Shown one piece after another: positions 1 to 8,450 of a stretch of 64,000 bases of DNA. A program made the translations under genes and the position numbers. Under the pieces are notes generated by a model. The model made no database searches, was not told the origin of the DNA, and saw only the letters and a program-made list of their open reading frames with translations. The stretch comes from Silanimonas sp. (GTDB lineage Bacteria > Pseudomonadota > Gammaproteobacteria > Xanthomonadales > Xanthomonadaceae). The first letter of the stretch is position 1; each line of letters begins with the position of its first letter. Where the stretch lies: positions 124,001-188,000 of the forward strand of contig NZ_JAPZQK010000018.1 of NCBI RefSeq assembly GCF_027530345.1, given 5' to 3'.

Positions 1-208
1 CCACCTTGGCCCCGGTGCGCAGCAGCAGGCTCACGTCCAGACGCACGATCTCGAAGGCCGCCCGTTTCGCAGCGCGATCGTCCCACTCCGGGAATTCGGC
101 CATGCGGATCGTGTCGCGCGAGACGATCTCGGCATGCAGGCGCGCCTGCAGGCCTTTCGCGAGCGTGGATTTTCCGGCGCCGGGCAAACCGGCGAGGGCG
201 ATCAGCAT
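1..208 (-). CDS. P-loop kinase / AAA-family ATPase, N-terminal fragment
   Basis: The gene runs off the left edge of the window, so only the first 69 codons are seen. It starts at an ATG whose complement lies at 206-208. A Walker A motif, GLPGAGKST, sits at residues 7-15, directly after the first beta strand. The layout (very short N-terminus, P-loop, then a helix and the segment EIVSRDTIR) is that of small nucleoside or zeta-toxin-like kinases that bind ATP and phosphorylate a small substrate. The substrate cannot be told from the fragment. The next gene in the same direction ends 67 bases upstream, so the two may be co-transcribed. I am confident of the P-loop and unsure of the family. Confidence 0.75.
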   Translation of the reverse strand, partial: MLIALAGLPGAGKSTLAKGLQARLHAEIVSRDTIRMAEFPEWDDRAAKRAAFEIVRLDVSLLLRTGAKV

Positions 209-275
209 GTGGCGTCGGATCGTAGCGGTGTGCGTCGAACCATAGCCCGACCGCGATGCCGTTTACGAGACGCCG

Positions 276-743
276 TCACCATGCCGGCCACCAGCCCCGT
301 CCGCTTCGCGCATAGCGATCGGCGGCGCGCTCGAAGCGGTTGCGGGCGCTGACGCCACCCGAGATCAAGTAAGCGAAGGGAAACAGCGGACCCAGCACCA
401 GCGCCTGCCGCACATGCGCCAATTCGTGGCGGCCGAGATGCACGCGCTCGGTCCGGAACGGGGCCAGCGAATCGCGACGCGCGGCCTCGCGGGCCCGGTA
501 GCTCGGCACGCGGAGATCGAGCGTCGGCAGGCGGCTGAGCACCACCTGCCCCAGCGCGAGTGCGCCCATCGGGCCGAACGGAAACCGCGTGACCACCAGC
601 ATGGGGCCGAGGGTCGAGAACCGCGCGCCGAACGGCCACGCCATGAGGGCCATCACCAGCATCGGCACGGTCAGCGGCAGGGCCCAGAGCGCGCCGGCGA
701 CGCCGGAAATCGCGCGTGCGAGGCGCCGGGCCGACGCGGCCAT
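276..743 (-). CDS. Small membrane protein with an HExxH motif (putative metallopeptidase)
   Basis: This 155-residue protein is of unknown function. Two hydrophobic segments at about residues 12-36 and 43-70 suggest a membrane anchor. A HELAH sequence at 106-110 followed by VRQ fits the zinc-binding HExxH pattern, and Glu139 in NRFERAAD could be a third ligand. A further hydrophobic stretch, GPLFPFAYL, follows the motif. HELAHV-Q resembles the core of DUF4157-like proteins, but I cannot confirm the family. The ATG at 743 is preferred because it lies 4 bases after the stop of the upstream hydrolase gene; an earlier in-frame start at 806 would overlap that gene by about 60 bases. It is probably co-transcribed with the hydrolase. 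Confidence 0.7.
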   Translation of the reverse strand: MAASARRLARAISGVAGALWALPLTVPMLVMALMAWPFGARFSTLGPMLVVTRFPFGPMGALALGQVVLSRLPTLDLRVPSYRAREAARRDSLAPFRTERVHLGRHELAHVRQALVLGPLFPFAYLISGGVSARNRFERAADRYARSGRGWWPAW

Positions 744-747
744 CGCT

Positions 748-1524
748 TCAATCCGCGGCGAAGAAGCGACGCAACGCCGCGTCGTAATCGGGGAACACCT
801 GCACATTGCTGTGCTGCGCTTGGGCGAGGCGGAGCACTTCCGGCGGACGGGGCATCGCGCCGATCAGGGCCTCCGCATGGGCGGGCGGCGTCACGTTGTC
901 CTGTCCAGCGATGACGACGAAGGTCGGCATGCCGAGCTTCGGCGCACGGCGCCAACTTTCGAACGGATCCTTGAGCAGCCACGCAAGGGGCACCCACGGG
1001 TAATGCCCCTGCCCCACGCGCAGAACGCTGTCGAACGGCGTGACCAGGGCAAGCCGACGCACCGGGCGCACCGCGGCCACATGCACGGCAACGCCGCTGC
1101 CGAGGCTGCGACCAAACACATCGACCGCCGCATGCGAACGCGCCACATGGTCGAACAGCGCGATGGCATCGGCAGCCAATGCGGCCTCGCTGGGTTCGCC
1201 GCTGCTGTGCCCATAGCCCCGGTACGACACCAGATAGACGGAGTGGTCGGGCGCCCAGGTCGCGACGTCGTCGCGGCTCAGGGAGATGTCCTCGCCATTG
1301 CCTCCGAAGTACAGCAAGGCCCGCGGCTGGCCCGGGTTCACCACCCAGCCGCGCAGCGTCGCGCCGTTGACCTCGAACTGGAACTCCGGCGCCAGCGGCG
1401 GATTGCGCGTCAATTGCGGATAGAACAGCAGGCTGCGCTGCTTGCTGTACATCAGGGCGACCAGGGCCGCGTAGAGGCAGGCCGCCACGCCGATGAAGAG
1501 ACCGAGGGTGCGCCAGCCGCTCAT
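748..1524 (-). CDS. Membrane-anchored alpha/beta hydrolase (YfhR/BEM46-like)
   Basis: This is a 258-residue serine hydrolase of the alpha/beta fold, with one N-terminal membrane segment at about residues 7-26. The nucleophile elbow GRSLGSG places the catalytic serine at 140. Asp209 in AGQDN and His238 in AQHSN complete a plausible triad. The YFGGNGED segment near 72-79 supplies the oxyanion-hole region typical of YfhR/BEM46 proteins. The substrate is unknown; the family is annotated as esterase or peptidase-like. The start codon overlaps the stop of the upstream DUF2845 gene (ATGA), so translation is probably coupled. Confidence 0.88.
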   Translation of the reverse strand: MSGWRTLGLFIGVAACLYAALVALMYSKQRSLLFYPQLTRNPPLAPEFQFEVNGATLRGWVVNPGQPRALLYFGGNGEDISLSRDDVATWAPDHSVYLVSYRGYGHSSGEPSEAALAADAIALFDHVARSHAAVDVFGRSLGSGVAVHVAAVRPVRRLALVTPFDSVLRVGQGHYPWVPLAWLLKDPFESWRRAPKLGMPTFVVIAGQDNVTPPAHAEALIGAMPRPPEVLRLAQAQHSNVQVFPDYDAALRRFFAAD

Positions 1525-2102
1525 GGGCGCACCGACTCGACCGATTCCACCCGGCCGTCGCTGAGCATCACGCGGGCGAGGAAGCGCGAATCATCGCGCC
1601 GGAACCACCATTCCTCGCGCGGCCTCGGCTGGACGCGGGCTTGGCCGAAACCATCTCGAAGGATTTGGTCCGCATAGGTCGTCCGCCGGCGCAACGGCGC
1701 ACCGCAGCGAAGCACCAGTTCCCCTTCGCTCAATCCGCGCTGCAAGGCCGTGGCCGTGCAGCGTCCGCCCACACCGGGCTGGCCGTAGCCGAGGGTTTCC
1801 TCAGCCTCCAGCACGCCGTCGACGAAACGCAGGCGCACCGTGAGCCGACTGGGGCCGAAGTTGTAGTACCAGTCCTCGATGCGGCGCTCAACGCGCTGCT
1901 CGATCAGGCCGCCCTCGCCGCGGATGAGGAATTCGCCGCGTGGCGCGCGCCAGTAGGGGTCGCCACAGCGCGAGAGGACCTGCACGTCCAGAGCGCCACG
2001 GTCGACCACGCGCGAGCCGCAGCGCAGCGCGCTGACCGGCATCGCGGCGGAGAAGGCCGCAGCGCCGAGCAGCACGAGCAGCGGCGCGCGGCGCAACGAC
2101 AT
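1521..2102 (-). CDS. DUF2845 family secreted protein
   Basis: This protein of 193 residues has an N-terminal hydrophobic signal (about residues 4-24) ending near VSALRCG. Two similar halves each hold a short cysteine-containing motif, LSRCGDPYWR and LVLRCGAPLRRR. This doubled C-G-x-P pattern is typical of DUF2845, a periplasmic family of unknown role. I chose the ATG at 2102 because its A is shared with the TGA of the upstream lytic transglycosylase gene; an alternative ATG four codons earlier lies inside that gene. Translational coupling to the transglycosylase suggests an envelope role, which is inference. Confidence 0.8.
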   Translation of the reverse strand: MSLRRAPLLVLLGAAAFSAAMPVSALRCGSRVVDRGALDVQVLSRCGDPYWRAPRGEFLIRGEGGLIEQRVERRIEDWYYNFGPSRLTVRLRFVDGVLEAEETLGYGQPGVGGRCTATALQRGLSEGELVLRCGAPLRRRTTYADQILRDGFGQARVQPRPREEWWFRRDDSRFLARVMLSDGRVESVESVRP

Positions 2103-3598
2103 CAGCCGCGGCAACCGGAGAGGCTGAGGCGCTGGCCCGGACGCAACGCGTAGGGCGAGCGCAGCCCGTTCACGCGGGCGACGGTTTGCGCGCTGCAGCC
2201 ATGCCTGCGCGCGATGGCGCTGAGCGTGTCGCCACGGCGCACCGTGTAGCGCGAGCCCGTGGCCACGGCCTCACGCGGCGCCGGCCCCGCGTCCGGCTTG
2301 CGCGCATTCACGAGGGCCAGCGCCCGCTCGGCGCGCGTGCCTTGCACGCAACCGGCGTCGTACAGCGGCCTCACGACGACCGGCACCCGGAGTTCGGTGC
2401 CGGCGGGCAAGACGGTTTCCGGCAGCCAGCGCGGGTTGAGGTTGCGCAGCGCGCGGAAGTAGCCGTAGCGCGATTCGCCGTTGCCGATGCAGATGGTGAG
2501 CTGGTTGATCGAGGCGGGCTGCTTCAAGGCCAGCACGGTCGCCGCCCCGTTCACCGACGGGAACTCGAGACCGTAGTCCTCGGGATGCAGGAACAGCCAC
2601 GCCGCCGAAAGGATGTAGGGCACGTAGTCGCGGGTTTCCTTCGGCAGCGCGTTGTAGACCGCCGGGTCCCAGAACGACCTGCCGGGGTTCTGCCGCGCCA
2701 GCCGGCCCACCCGGCCTTCGCCGCCGTTGTAGGCCGCGAGGGCCAGCTCGAGGTTGTGGCCCAGCTCGGCGAAGCGCTCGTTGAGGTACTGCGTACTGGC
2801 CCGCGAGGCGAGCTGGGGTTCGAAGCGGGTGTCGTAGCCGTCCTGCCAGCCGAGGCCGAAACGCCGCCCGGTTGCCGGCATGAACTGCATCAGGCCCGCC
2901 GCACCCGCGGGGGAAATCGCATGCACGCGGCCGCCGGATTCACGGGCCATGATGGCGAACAGCAGGGCCTCCGGAAGGCCGGCGCGCTCGTACTCCGGCC
3001 ACATCAGGAAGCGCAGGTACTGGTACTGCTCATGGGCGTTGATGAGCTGCGGGCGCAGCGCCGTGAGCCATTCCGCCATCGCGGCGCGCACGGCTTCGTT
3101 CTGCACGATCAACTCGCGAAGGTCGCGGCCGTTGAGCTGGTTCAGCGTGTCGGCGGCGTTCGGGAAGGCCTCGACAACCGGCGAACCCTCGGCCTGATTC
3201 GCGGCCGTGGCCTCCGCCGGACTCGCTTCCGCCTCGTCATCGCCCTCGCCCGCTACGCGCGTGCGCGCGCCGAGCAAGGCGTCGAAGCGGGACACCAGGC
3301 GTTCGGCCTCGCAACCCTCGGTACGCCGACAGCGCTCCATCAGGTCGAACATCCGATCCATGGCGCGCTGCGCCGAGCGCTTGCCCGGGCGACGCTCGCC
3401 GCCGGCCGCTTGCGCCACACCGTCGCGGTAGGCCTTCGCCGCCGCCTCAAAATCGACGTACAAGGATTCCTGCTCGGCCTCCGTGCCGGGATCCGCCGAC
3501 GACGGCGCCGCCATCACCGCGGGGACACAGGCCAAGGCCACCACCGCCAACGCGGACGGGAGCCCCGGGACACAACGCAGCAAACGACGCATGGACAC
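2102..3598 (-). CDS. Lytic transglycosylase with C-terminal LysM domain (MltD-like)
   Basis: This 498-residue enzyme cleaves the glycan strands of peptidoglycan to form anhydromuropeptides. A signal peptide (about 1-30) exports it. A low-complexity linker leads into a Slt-type domain that starts near residue 205; the catalytic glutamate is Glu220 in MARESGG, followed by the family motif AGLMQFMPATG (234-244). A single LysM peptidoglycan-binding repeat lies at about 447-495 (YTVRRGDTLSAIARRHG). There is no lipobox, so unlike E. coli MltD it is probably soluble or signal-anchored. An ATG two codons downstream (3592) is an equally possible start. It is divergent from the HerA-like ATPase gene. 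Confidence 0.9.
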   Translation of the reverse strand: MSMRRLLRCVPGLPSALAVVALACVPAVMAAPSSADPGTEAEQESLYVDFEAAAKAYRDGVAQAAGGERRPGKRSAQRAMDRMFDLMERCRRTEGCEAERLVSRFDALLGARTRVAGEGDDEAEASPAEATAANQAEGSPVVEAFPNAADTLNQLNGRDLRELIVQNEAVRAAMAEWLTALRPQLINAHEQYQYLRFLMWPEYERAGLPEALLFAIMARESGGRVHAISPAGAAGLMQFMPATGRRFGLGWQDGYDTRFEPQLASRASTQYLNERFAELGHNLELALAAYNGGEGRVGRLARQNPGRSFWDPAVYNALPKETRDYVPYILSAAWLFLHPEDYGLEFPSVNGAATVLALKQPASINQLTICIGNGESRYGYFRALRNLNPRWLPETVLPAGTELRVPVVVRPLYDAGCVQGTRAERALALVNARKPDAGPAPREAVATGSRYTVRRGDTLSAIARRHGCSAQTVARVNGLRSPYALRPGQRLSLSGCRG

Positions 3599-3685
3599 TC
3601 GCAGGAACGCTCGAAAACAAGGTGCGCAGCCTACCGGCGCCCCGCCCCCCGCTCAACCGGAATCCGACGGCGGAACGACGACCGC

Positions 3686-3691
3686 TACACT
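3686..3691 (+). promoter_or_regulatory. Putative -10 box (TACACT) of the HerA-like ATPase gene
   Basis: TACACT matches four of six positions of the TATAAT consensus. It would place transcription start about 6 bases before the ATG at 3704. I see no good -35 box 17 bases upstream, so this is tentative. Confidence 0.3.
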
Positions 3692-3703
3692 CGCGCGGAC
3701 CCC

Positions 3704-5245
3704 ATGCGGAACGGAACCGTGACGACGCCAGCCCCCGATGCCCTCCTGCTCGGCCATGCCGAAGACCGCCCCATCACGCTGCCGCTGAAGTTCGGCAATC
3801 GCCACGGCCTGATCGCTGGCGCGACGGGCACGGGCAAGACCGTCTCGGTGCTTCGCCTCGTCGAAGGCTTCAGCAAGGCTGGCGTGCCGGTGGTGATCGC
3901 CGACGTGAAGGGCGACGTCGCAGGGCTCGGCATGGCCGGCGCGATGAACCCGAGACTGCAGGCGCGCTTGGACGCCCTGAAGCTCGCGGATTTCGGCTTC
4001 GCCGCGCTGCCCGTCGCGTTCTGGGACCTGTTCGGCGTGAACGGCCATCCGCTGCGCACGACGGTGAGCGAGATCGGCCCGACCCTGCTCTCGCGGATCC
4101 TCGAGCTGTCCGAAGCGCAGGGCAGCGTGCTCGACATCGCTTTCGCCCTTGCGGATGCCGAAGGCTTGCTGTTGCTCGACATGGACGACCTGCGCGCCTT
4201 GCTGGGCTTCATCGGCGAGAACCGCGACGTCGTTTCGAAGACCTATGGCCTCGTCTCACCGCAAAGCCTCGCCGCGCTGCAGCGTGCGTTGCTGAAGTTC
4301 GAACAGGAAGGTGCACGCAGCCTGCTCGGCGAACCGGCCCTGCAGCTCGGCGACCTGATGCGCACGGCCCCCGACGGCCGCGGCACGGTGAACGTGATCG
4401 CCGCCGAGGCCCTGGTGCTGAAGCCGCGCCTGTACGCGAGCTTCCTGCTCTGGCTGCTCTCCGAGCTGTTCGAGACGCTTCCCGAGGTGGGTGATCTCGA
4501 CAAGCCGAAGCTGGTGTTCGTGTTCGACGAGGCCCACCTGCTCTTCGCCGACTGCCCGCCCTCCCTGCAGCAACGCATCGAGCAGGTCGTGCGCCTGATC
4601 CGCTCGAAGGGCGTGGGCGTGTACTTCTGCACGCAGAGCCCCTCGGATATTCCGGACGTCGTGCTGGCCCAGCTCGGCCATCGCATCCAACACGCGCTGC
4701 GCGCCTTCACCCCGCGCGACCAGAAAGCCGTGCGCGTCGCTGCAGAAACCTTCGTGCCGAATCCGGCCCTCGATACCGCCCGCGCGATCTCGGAACTCGG
4801 TGTCGGCGAGGCCCTCGTGTCGACGCTGCAGGGCGGTGGCCAGCCGTCGATGGTCGAACGCACGATGATGGCGCCGCCCGGCTGCCGGCTCGGTGCGATC
4901 ACTTCGGACGAACGCGCGGCCCTGCGTGCGCAGAGCGGTCTGGCGGGCAAGTACGACACACCGTTGGATCGCGATTCGGCCTCGGAAATGCTCGAACGCC
5001 GGGCGACGCAGGCAGCACCGGACGCAGGCCGGCGTACCGGTGCGCCGGCACCGACACGCGGCAACGCCGGCACAGCGACCGAGGCCAAACCCAGCAGCCG
5101 CCTCAATGACTTCCTCTGGGGCACGGGCCGTCGCCAAGGCGCCGTCGAAGCCATGACGAAGTCCGCGGCACGCACGGTCGGCAACCAGTTGGGCCGCTCG
5201 CTGCTTCGCGGCTTGCTTGGGGGCCTCTTGGGCGGGCGCCGGTGA
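3704..5245 (+). CDS. yjgR: HerA-like P-loop ATPase, DUF853 family (YjgR)
   Basis: This 513-residue protein belongs to the YjgR/DUF853 branch of HerA/FtsK-type ATPases. The Walker A motif GATGTGKT lies at residues 39-46 and the Walker B motif LVFVFDEA at 270-277. The family segment YFCTQSPSDIPD (a sensor/arginine-finger region) follows. HerA relatives form hexameric rings that move along DNA, but the job of YjgR itself is unknown. The long open frame upstream of 3704 is antisense to the transglycosylase; the protein similarity begins only near MRNGTVTTPAPDALLLG, so the ATG at 3704 is the start. The tail after residue 420 is low-complexity and ends in Gly-Leu-rich helices. It overlaps the next gene (GTGA). 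Confidence 0.9.
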   Translation: MRNGTVTTPAPDALLLGHAEDRPITLPLKFGNRHGLIAGATGTGKTVSVLRLVEGFSKAGVPVVIADVKGDVAGLGMAGAMNPRLQARLDALKLADFGFAALPVAFWDLFGVNGHPLRTTVSEIGPTLLSRILELSEAQGSVLDIAFALADAEGLLLLDMDDLRALLGFIGENRDVVSKTYGLVSPQSLAALQRALLKFEQEGARSLLGEPALQLGDLMRTAPDGRGTVNVIAAEALVLKPRLYASFLLWLLSELFETLPEVGDLDKPKLVFVFDEAHLLFADCPPSLQQRIEQVVRLIRSKGVGVYFCTQSPSDIPDVVLAQLGHRIQHALRAFTPRDQKAVRVAAETFVPNPALDTARAISELGVGEALVSTLQGGGQPSMVERTMMAPPGCRLGAITSDERAALRAQSGLAGKYDTPLDRDSASEMLERRATQAAPDAGRRTGAPAPTRGNAGTATEAKPSSRLNDFLWGTGRRQGAVEAMTKSAARTVGNQLGRSLLRGLLGGLLGGRR

Positions 5246-6375
5246 ACCCGGATTGGCGGACCCGCGGGCAGTTGCACGACCGCGGCATTGCCGACCAGCC
5301 CCCGTACTGGCGGGATGCCGGGCGCGTCATCCGCTACCCCTGGCTGGGGAGCAATGGCATGGTCATTGGCGTGCTGTCGATGATCGCCAGCGTGCAGATC
5401 GTGCCGGTGATCGGCGCGTTCGCCTCGCTGTTCCTGCTCCTCGCGGTGCCGAAGCACGCGTTGGAAGTCCTGCGCGATTCCGCCCATGGCCACCGCGAAC
5501 CTCCGCGCTTCGGCCTCGATGTCGGCGACAGCGCGGTGTTCGCGTTCCTGGCACTGCTCCTCGCCTTCGCCGTCGTGCACCTCGCGCTGACGATCTTCGC
5601 GCCCGGCCCCTGGCCCGCCGCGTGGCGGTTGCTGATGGCGACGGTGCTGCCCTTGATCGCGATGTCGCTCGCCATCGACGAGCACATCAGCCGTGCGATC
5701 AACCCGGTGTACTGGGCCGAGGTGCTGGCGCGCGTGGGCCTGCCCTACCTCGGCGCGATCGCGCTGGTCTGGTTGGGGCTCGGCTTCGGATTGCAGGGGG
5801 CGGCCTGGCTCGACCGCGTGCTGCCCCCGTTCTTCGGTGCGATGGTCTCCACCGCCATCGCCCTGTGGGTGCTGTTCATGGCCGCGCACGTGTGTGGCCG
5901 GCTGGTGTTCCAATACCGCGATGCCTTGGGCTTCACGCCATCGGGTCCGGAAGAACCGGAAAAGCTGCGCTTCAGCCGCGACCATCGTCTCGAGGACCAC
6001 ATCACGGCGATGCTCCGTGATGGGAAGACCGCCGAGGCGAGGAAGGCGCTGGAGGAAGAACTTCGCGAGCGCGCCGTGTCGACGCCCCTGCATCGCCAGT
6101 ACCGGCAGCTGATTCGCGACGCCCGCGACACCCCCGCGCTACTCGCGCACGGCCGGCAATGGCTGCACCAGAAGATCGTCGAGGGCGATGCGCGGGGGGC
6201 ACTGTCCCTCGTGCAGGAATGCCTCGATCTTGACCCTTCCTTCAAGCCACTCGAGGCCACCGACTGGCCCCCGGTCATCGCCGCCGCTGAGCGCGCCGGC
6301 CTCCAGCGCTTGGCGGACGCCGCGCGCAGCGCACAGTTGGGCCGGCCTCCGGCACAATCGGGCGCCTCCTCCTGA
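5242..6375 (+). CDS. Polytopic membrane protein with a helical cytoplasmic tail
   Basis: I do not recognise this 377-residue protein. It starts with GTG overlapping the stop codon of the HerA-like gene (GTGA), so the two are translationally coupled. About six hydrophobic segments can be seen: around residues 39-70, 88-115, 123-140, 157-175, 190-215. A charged C-terminal region from about 235 onward is predicted to be helical; it contains a repeat-like stretch ([21 protein letters not shown], then [17 protein letters not shown]) suggestive of TPR-like pairs. The spacing from the ATPase gene makes a functional partnership possible but unproven. Confidence 0.7.
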   Translation: MNPDWRTRGQLHDRGIADQPPYWRDAGRVIRYPWLGSNGMVIGVLSMIASVQIVPVIGAFASLFLLLAVPKHALEVLRDSAHGHREPPRFGLDVGDSAVFAFLALLLAFAVVHLALTIFAPGPWPAAWRLLMATVLPLIAMSLAIDEHISRAINPVYWAEVLARVGLPYLGAIALVWLGLGFGLQGAAWLDRVLPPFFGAMVSTAIALWVLFMAAHVCGRLVFQYRDALGFTPSGPEEPEKLRFSRDHRLEDHITAMLRDGKTAEARKALEEELRERAVSTPLHRQYRQLIRDARDTPALLAHGRQWLHQKIVEGDARGALSLVQECLDLDPSFKPLEATDWPPVIAAAERAGLQRLADAARSAQLGRPPAQSGASS

Positions 6376-6386
6376 AACCCTCTCCG

Positions 6387-7946
6387 ATGTCCGCCTCCGA
6401 CGCCCTTCCCGCCGCGGCGCCACGCACCGCCGTCGACCGCTTCCTCGCCATCGTCGAGCGCGCCGGCAACCTGCTGCCGCACCCGGCCACGCTGTTCTTC
6501 CTGCTCACGGTCTTCGTGGTGATCGCCAGTGCGATCGCCGCGCAGTTCGACCTCAGCGTCGCCCACCCGAAGACCGGCGAACCGGTGGTGCCCGTCAACC
6601 TGCTCAGCGTCGACGGCCTACAGCGCATCATGGGTGGGTTGGTTACCAACTTCACCGGCTTCGCCCCGCTCGGCACCGTGTTGGTGGCCCTGATCGGCAT
6701 CGGCGTGGCCGAGCACAGCGGCTTCATCGGGGCCTGCCTGCGCATCGTCGTGCTGAACGCGCCGCGCTTCCTGCTCACGCCGATCGTGGTGTTCGCGGGC
6801 GTGATGTCGAACATGGCCAGCGAGATCGGCTACGTGCTGCTGGTGCCGCTGGCCGGCCTGCTCTACGTGGCCGCCGGTCGCCACCCGATCCTTGGCATCG
6901 CCGCGGCCTTCGCCGGCGTCTCCGGCGGCTATTCCGCCAACCTGCTGCTCGGCACGATCGACCCGCTGCTTTCCGGCCTCTCGCAGGAGGCCGCCCGCAT
7001 CGTCGATCCGACCTACACGGTCAGCGCCGCGGCGAACATGTACTTCATGCAGGCCTCGACGCCAGTCATCACGCTTCTCGGATGGTGGGTCACCGAGAAA
7101 ATCGTCGCGCGCCGCTTCCCCGACGGCAGCTACGGCAAGGGCGACGAGAAGATCGAGCCGATCTCCGGGGCCGAGAAGCGCGGCCTCGCGTGGGCGGGCA
7201 TCGCCACGGTGATTTTCACTGCCGCACTGCTCGCAGCGACGGTTCCCGAAGGGGGCTGGCTGCGCATCCCGGGCGAGCCCGACACGCTGAAGGCCCTCGC
7301 GCCGTTCCTGGGCGGCATCGTCGCGCTGATCTTCATCGGCGGCGCGCTGATCGGCATCGCCTACGGCGTCGGCGCAGGCACCATCAAGAGCGATGCCGAC
7401 GTCATCAAGGGCATGTCGACGTCCATGGGCACCTTGGCGAGCTACCTCGTGCTGGTGTTCTTCGCCGCGCAGTTCGTCGCCCTATTCAACTGGACGAACC
7501 TCGGCCTGATTTTCGCGGTGGAAGGCGCCGAGACACTGAAGTCGCTGGGCCTAGCGAAGATCCCACTGCTGCTCGGCTTCATCCTGCTCACGGCGACCGT
7601 GAATCTGGCGATGGGCTCGGCCTCGGCCAAGTGGGCCCTGATGGCGCCGGTGTTCATCCCGATGTTCATGCTGCTGGGCTACTCGCCGGAAGTGACGCAA
7701 ACGGCCTACCGCGTGGGCGATTCGGTCACCAACATCATCTCGCCGATGATGAGCTACTTCGCCATCGTCATTGCCTTCCTGCAGCGCTACGAGCCCAAGG
7801 CCGGCATCGGCACCGTGGTCGCCACGATGATCCCCTATTCGATCACCTTCCTGATCGGCTGGTCGGCGCTGTTCGCGCTTTGGATCGGATTCGGCTGGGA
7901 GCTTGGGCCCAACGCCCCCCTCGTCTACGTACCGACCGGCGGCTGA
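6387..7946 (+). CDS. AbgT family transporter
   Basis: This is a 519-residue inner-membrane protein with many hydrophobic helices. It belongs to the AbgT family (p-aminobenzoyl-glutamate transporter AbgT and the antimetabolite exporter MtrF). Family hallmarks are the N-terminal [18 protein letters not shown] segment, [15 protein letters not shown] around residue 132, and the C-terminal [15 protein letters not shown] region around 410. AbgT imports a folate breakdown product and MtrF relatives export sulfonamides using the proton gradient; the direction here cannot be told. It starts 11 bases after the previous stop, and its stop overlaps the greB start by one base. Confidence 0.9.
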   Translation: MSASDALPAAAPRTAVDRFLAIVERAGNLLPHPATLFFLLTVFVVIASAIAAQFDLSVAHPKTGEPVVPVNLLSVDGLQRIMGGLVTNFTGFAPLGTVLVALIGIGVAEHSGFIGACLRIVVLNAPRFLLTPIVVFAGVMSNMASEIGYVLLVPLAGLLYVAAGRHPILGIAAAFAGVSGGYSANLLLGTIDPLLSGLSQEAARIVDPTYTVSAAANMYFMQASTPVITLLGWWVTEKIVARRFPDGSYGKGDEKIEPISGAEKRGLAWAGIATVIFTAALLAATVPEGGWLRIPGEPDTLKALAPFLGGIVALIFIGGALIGIAYGVGAGTIKSDADVIKGMSTSMGTLASYLVLVFFAAQFVALFNWTNLGLIFAVEGAETLKSLGLAKIPLLLGFILLTATVNLAMGSASAKWALMAPVFIPMFMLLGYSPEVTQTAYRVGDSVTNIISPMMSYFAIVIAFLQRYEPKAGIGTVVATMIPYSITFLIGWSALFALWIGFGWELGPNAPLVYVPTGG

Positions 7947-8449
7947 TGCCGCGCTGGCGTCCACCACAGGGGCCCTCGACCGCGCTGATCACGCGCGAGG
8001 GCTTCGAGCGGCTCAAGGCCGAACTCGACGAGCTGTGGCGGGTCCGCCGGCCGGAGGTGGTCAAGGCCCTGGCCGCCGCCGCGGCCGAAGGCGACCGCTC
8101 GGAGAACGCGGAGTACACCTACCGCAAGAAGCAGCTCGGCGAGATCGATCGCCGGGTGCGTTACCTGTCGAAGCGGATCGAGGTGTTGAAGGTTGTCGAG
8201 GCCCACCCCGCCGATCCGCGGGCGGTGTTCTTCGGTGCGTGGCTCACGGTGGAACGCGAAGACAGCGGCGCGGAAAGCACCTATCGCATCGTCGGCCCGG
8301 ACGAGATCGATGCGGCCAAGGGCTGGATCAGCATCGATTCCCCGCTGGCGCGGGCCGCGTTGAAGAAGCGCATCGACGACGAATTCGAGGCCGCACTGCC
8401 CGCAGGGCCCGCGCGCTTCATCGTCGTCGACGTCCGCTACGCGCCTTGA
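7946..8449 (+). CDS. greB: Transcription elongation factor GreB
   Basis: GreB enters the secondary channel of RNA polymerase and makes the stalled polymerase cut its own backtracked transcript. This 167-residue protein shows the N-terminal antiparallel coiled coil whose acidic tip ([10 protein letters not shown], Asp50 and Glu53) reaches the active site, followed by the C-terminal FKBP-like domain ([24 protein letters not shown]). GreB rather than GreA is indicated by the basic segment [20 protein letters not shown] and the ending DVRYAP. The ATG shares its A with the stop of the transporter gene. It ends one base before the convergent MSHA operon. Confidence 0.95.
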   Translation: MPRWRPPQGPSTALITREGFERLKAELDELWRVRRPEVVKALAAAAAEGDRSENAEYTYRKKQLGEIDRRVRYLSKRIEVLKVVEAHPADPRAVFFGAWLTVEREDSGAESTYRIVGPDEIDAAKGWISIDSPLARAALKKRIDDEFEAALPAGPARFIVVDVRYAP

Positions 8450-8450
8450 A

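Noticed and set aside
2186-3703. Long open frame that would add about 500 residues to the N-terminus of the HerA-like ATPase
   Set aside because: It is antisense to the lytic transglycosylase gene, is Arg/His/Gln-rich and has no family features. The frame is open only because of high GC.
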